Shown piece after piece: positions 14,138 through 14,335 of a DNA stretch of 14,335 nt. Source of the stretch: Desulfamplus sp. GTDB taxonomy: Bacteria > Desulfobacterota > Desulfobacteria > Desulfobacterales > Desulfobacteraceae. The notes beneath the pieces are model-generated. The model saw nothing but the letters and a program-made list of their open reading frames with translations, was not told where the DNA came from and searched no databases. Position 1 is the stretch's first letter. Every line of letters begins with the position of its first letter. The stretch lies in assembly GCA_015231395.1 (NCBI GenBank), contig JADGBP010000015.1, forward strand, positions 1-14,335, in the 5' to 3' direction. Both the position numbers and the translations under genes were made by a program.

Positions 14138-14335
14138 ATGAAATTGAATCATATGTTAAATCATATAATGTTTAACCATATATTTAATCATAAGGTTAAT
14201 TATACATTGAACCATGCGATGTTCAACCATATAAAAAAGAGTTATAAAACATTACAATATGCACTATTGATAATCTTAGTAGTATTTATCCAGTGCTCGC
14301 TTGTTTTTACAGCAGGATGCGGCTCTTCTGGCGGA
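14138..14335 (+). CDS. Partial lipoprotein gene with a repeat-bearing N-terminus (cut by window end)
   Basis: An open frame of 66 codons that runs off the window. It starts 28 bases after pilQ with a strong ribosome site (GGAGG, 7 bases before the ATG), so it is probably in the same transcript. Residues 38-61 form a clear lipoprotein signal: hydrophobic YALLIILVVFIQCSLVF followed by lipobox FTAGC (C61), then a flexible GSSGG. Ahead of this is a strange 32-residue stretch of repeated [L/F]-N-H units. An alternative start at 14219 (M28) would give a normal signal peptide length but has no ribosome site. Function is unknown because the mature part is outside the window. Confidence 0.8.
   Translation, partial: MKLNHMLNHIMFNHIFNHKVNYTLNHAMFNHIKKSYKTLQYALLIILVVFIQCSLVFTAGCGSSGG
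14141..14233 (+). repeat. Degenerate 12/15-bp tandem repeats encoding [L/F]NH
   Basis: Seven in-frame units of 12 or 15 bases share the core TT[A/T/C/G]AA[T/C]CAT. The best preserved are ATGTTAAATCATATA (14153), ATGTTTAACCATATA (14168) and ATGTTCAACCATATA (14219). Three of the units carry an in-frame ATG, giving a ladder of possible starts. Confidence 0.85.

Overview
The window is AT-rich and carries a five-gene pilM-pilN-pilO-pilP-pilQ type IV pilus assembly cluster. Next to it are an NtrC-type two-component pair and a cobyrinate a,c-diamide synthase (CbiA/CobB) gene. This mix, the low G+C, and the large, linker-rich PilP and PilQ fit a Gram-negative member of the Desulfobacterota (Desulfobacteraceae-like sulfate reducers, including large-genome or magnetotactic relatives). 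The organism assignment is inference; no marker gene here proves it.

Layout. (1) Positions 9-4812, plus strand: a SAM methyltransferase, a left-handed beta-helix (hexapeptide-repeat) protein, a HicB-HicA toxin-antitoxin pair, cbiA, and a small heavy-metal-binding protein. From hicB to cbiA the genes are overlapping or abutting. The run ends in a rho-independent terminator (4829-4882). (2) Positions 4905-7735, minus strand: a membrane sensor kinase followed by its sigma54-activator response regulator, convergent with block 1. (3) Positions 7736-8081: a 346-base divergent intergenic region with a possible promoter, a perfect 6-bp hairpin and a possible 32-codon ORF running into pilM. (4) Positions 8082-14109: pilMNOPQ, with 4-base overlaps or gaps of 0-3 bases, clearly one operon. 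(5) Positions 14138-end: the start of a lipoprotein gene cut by the window edge.

How the parts work together. PilM (cytoplasmic actin-like), PilN and PilO (inner membrane) and PilP (inner-membrane lipoprotein) form the alignment complex that joins the pilus motor to the PilQ secretin in the outer membrane. The kinase/regulator pair beside it may control pilus genes, but no sigma54 promoter is visible in the shared intergenic region. CbiA amidates the corrin ring (or siroheme, if it is the DsrN version).

The most unusual signal is a recurrent one. Short tandem repeats have expanded in frame inside proteins: three low-complexity insertions in CbiA (two of them clear tandem arrays), two repeat arrays in the PilP linker, and an Asn-His repeat ahead of the signal peptide of the last lipoprotein. 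Two further tandem duplications, of 20 and 23 bp, lie exactly on gene boundaries. The 20-bp one has split what was probably a simple ATGA overlap between hicA and cbiA and created a 7-codon mini-ORF between them. No complete new system is evident, but these repeats are not explained by the known functions of the genes.
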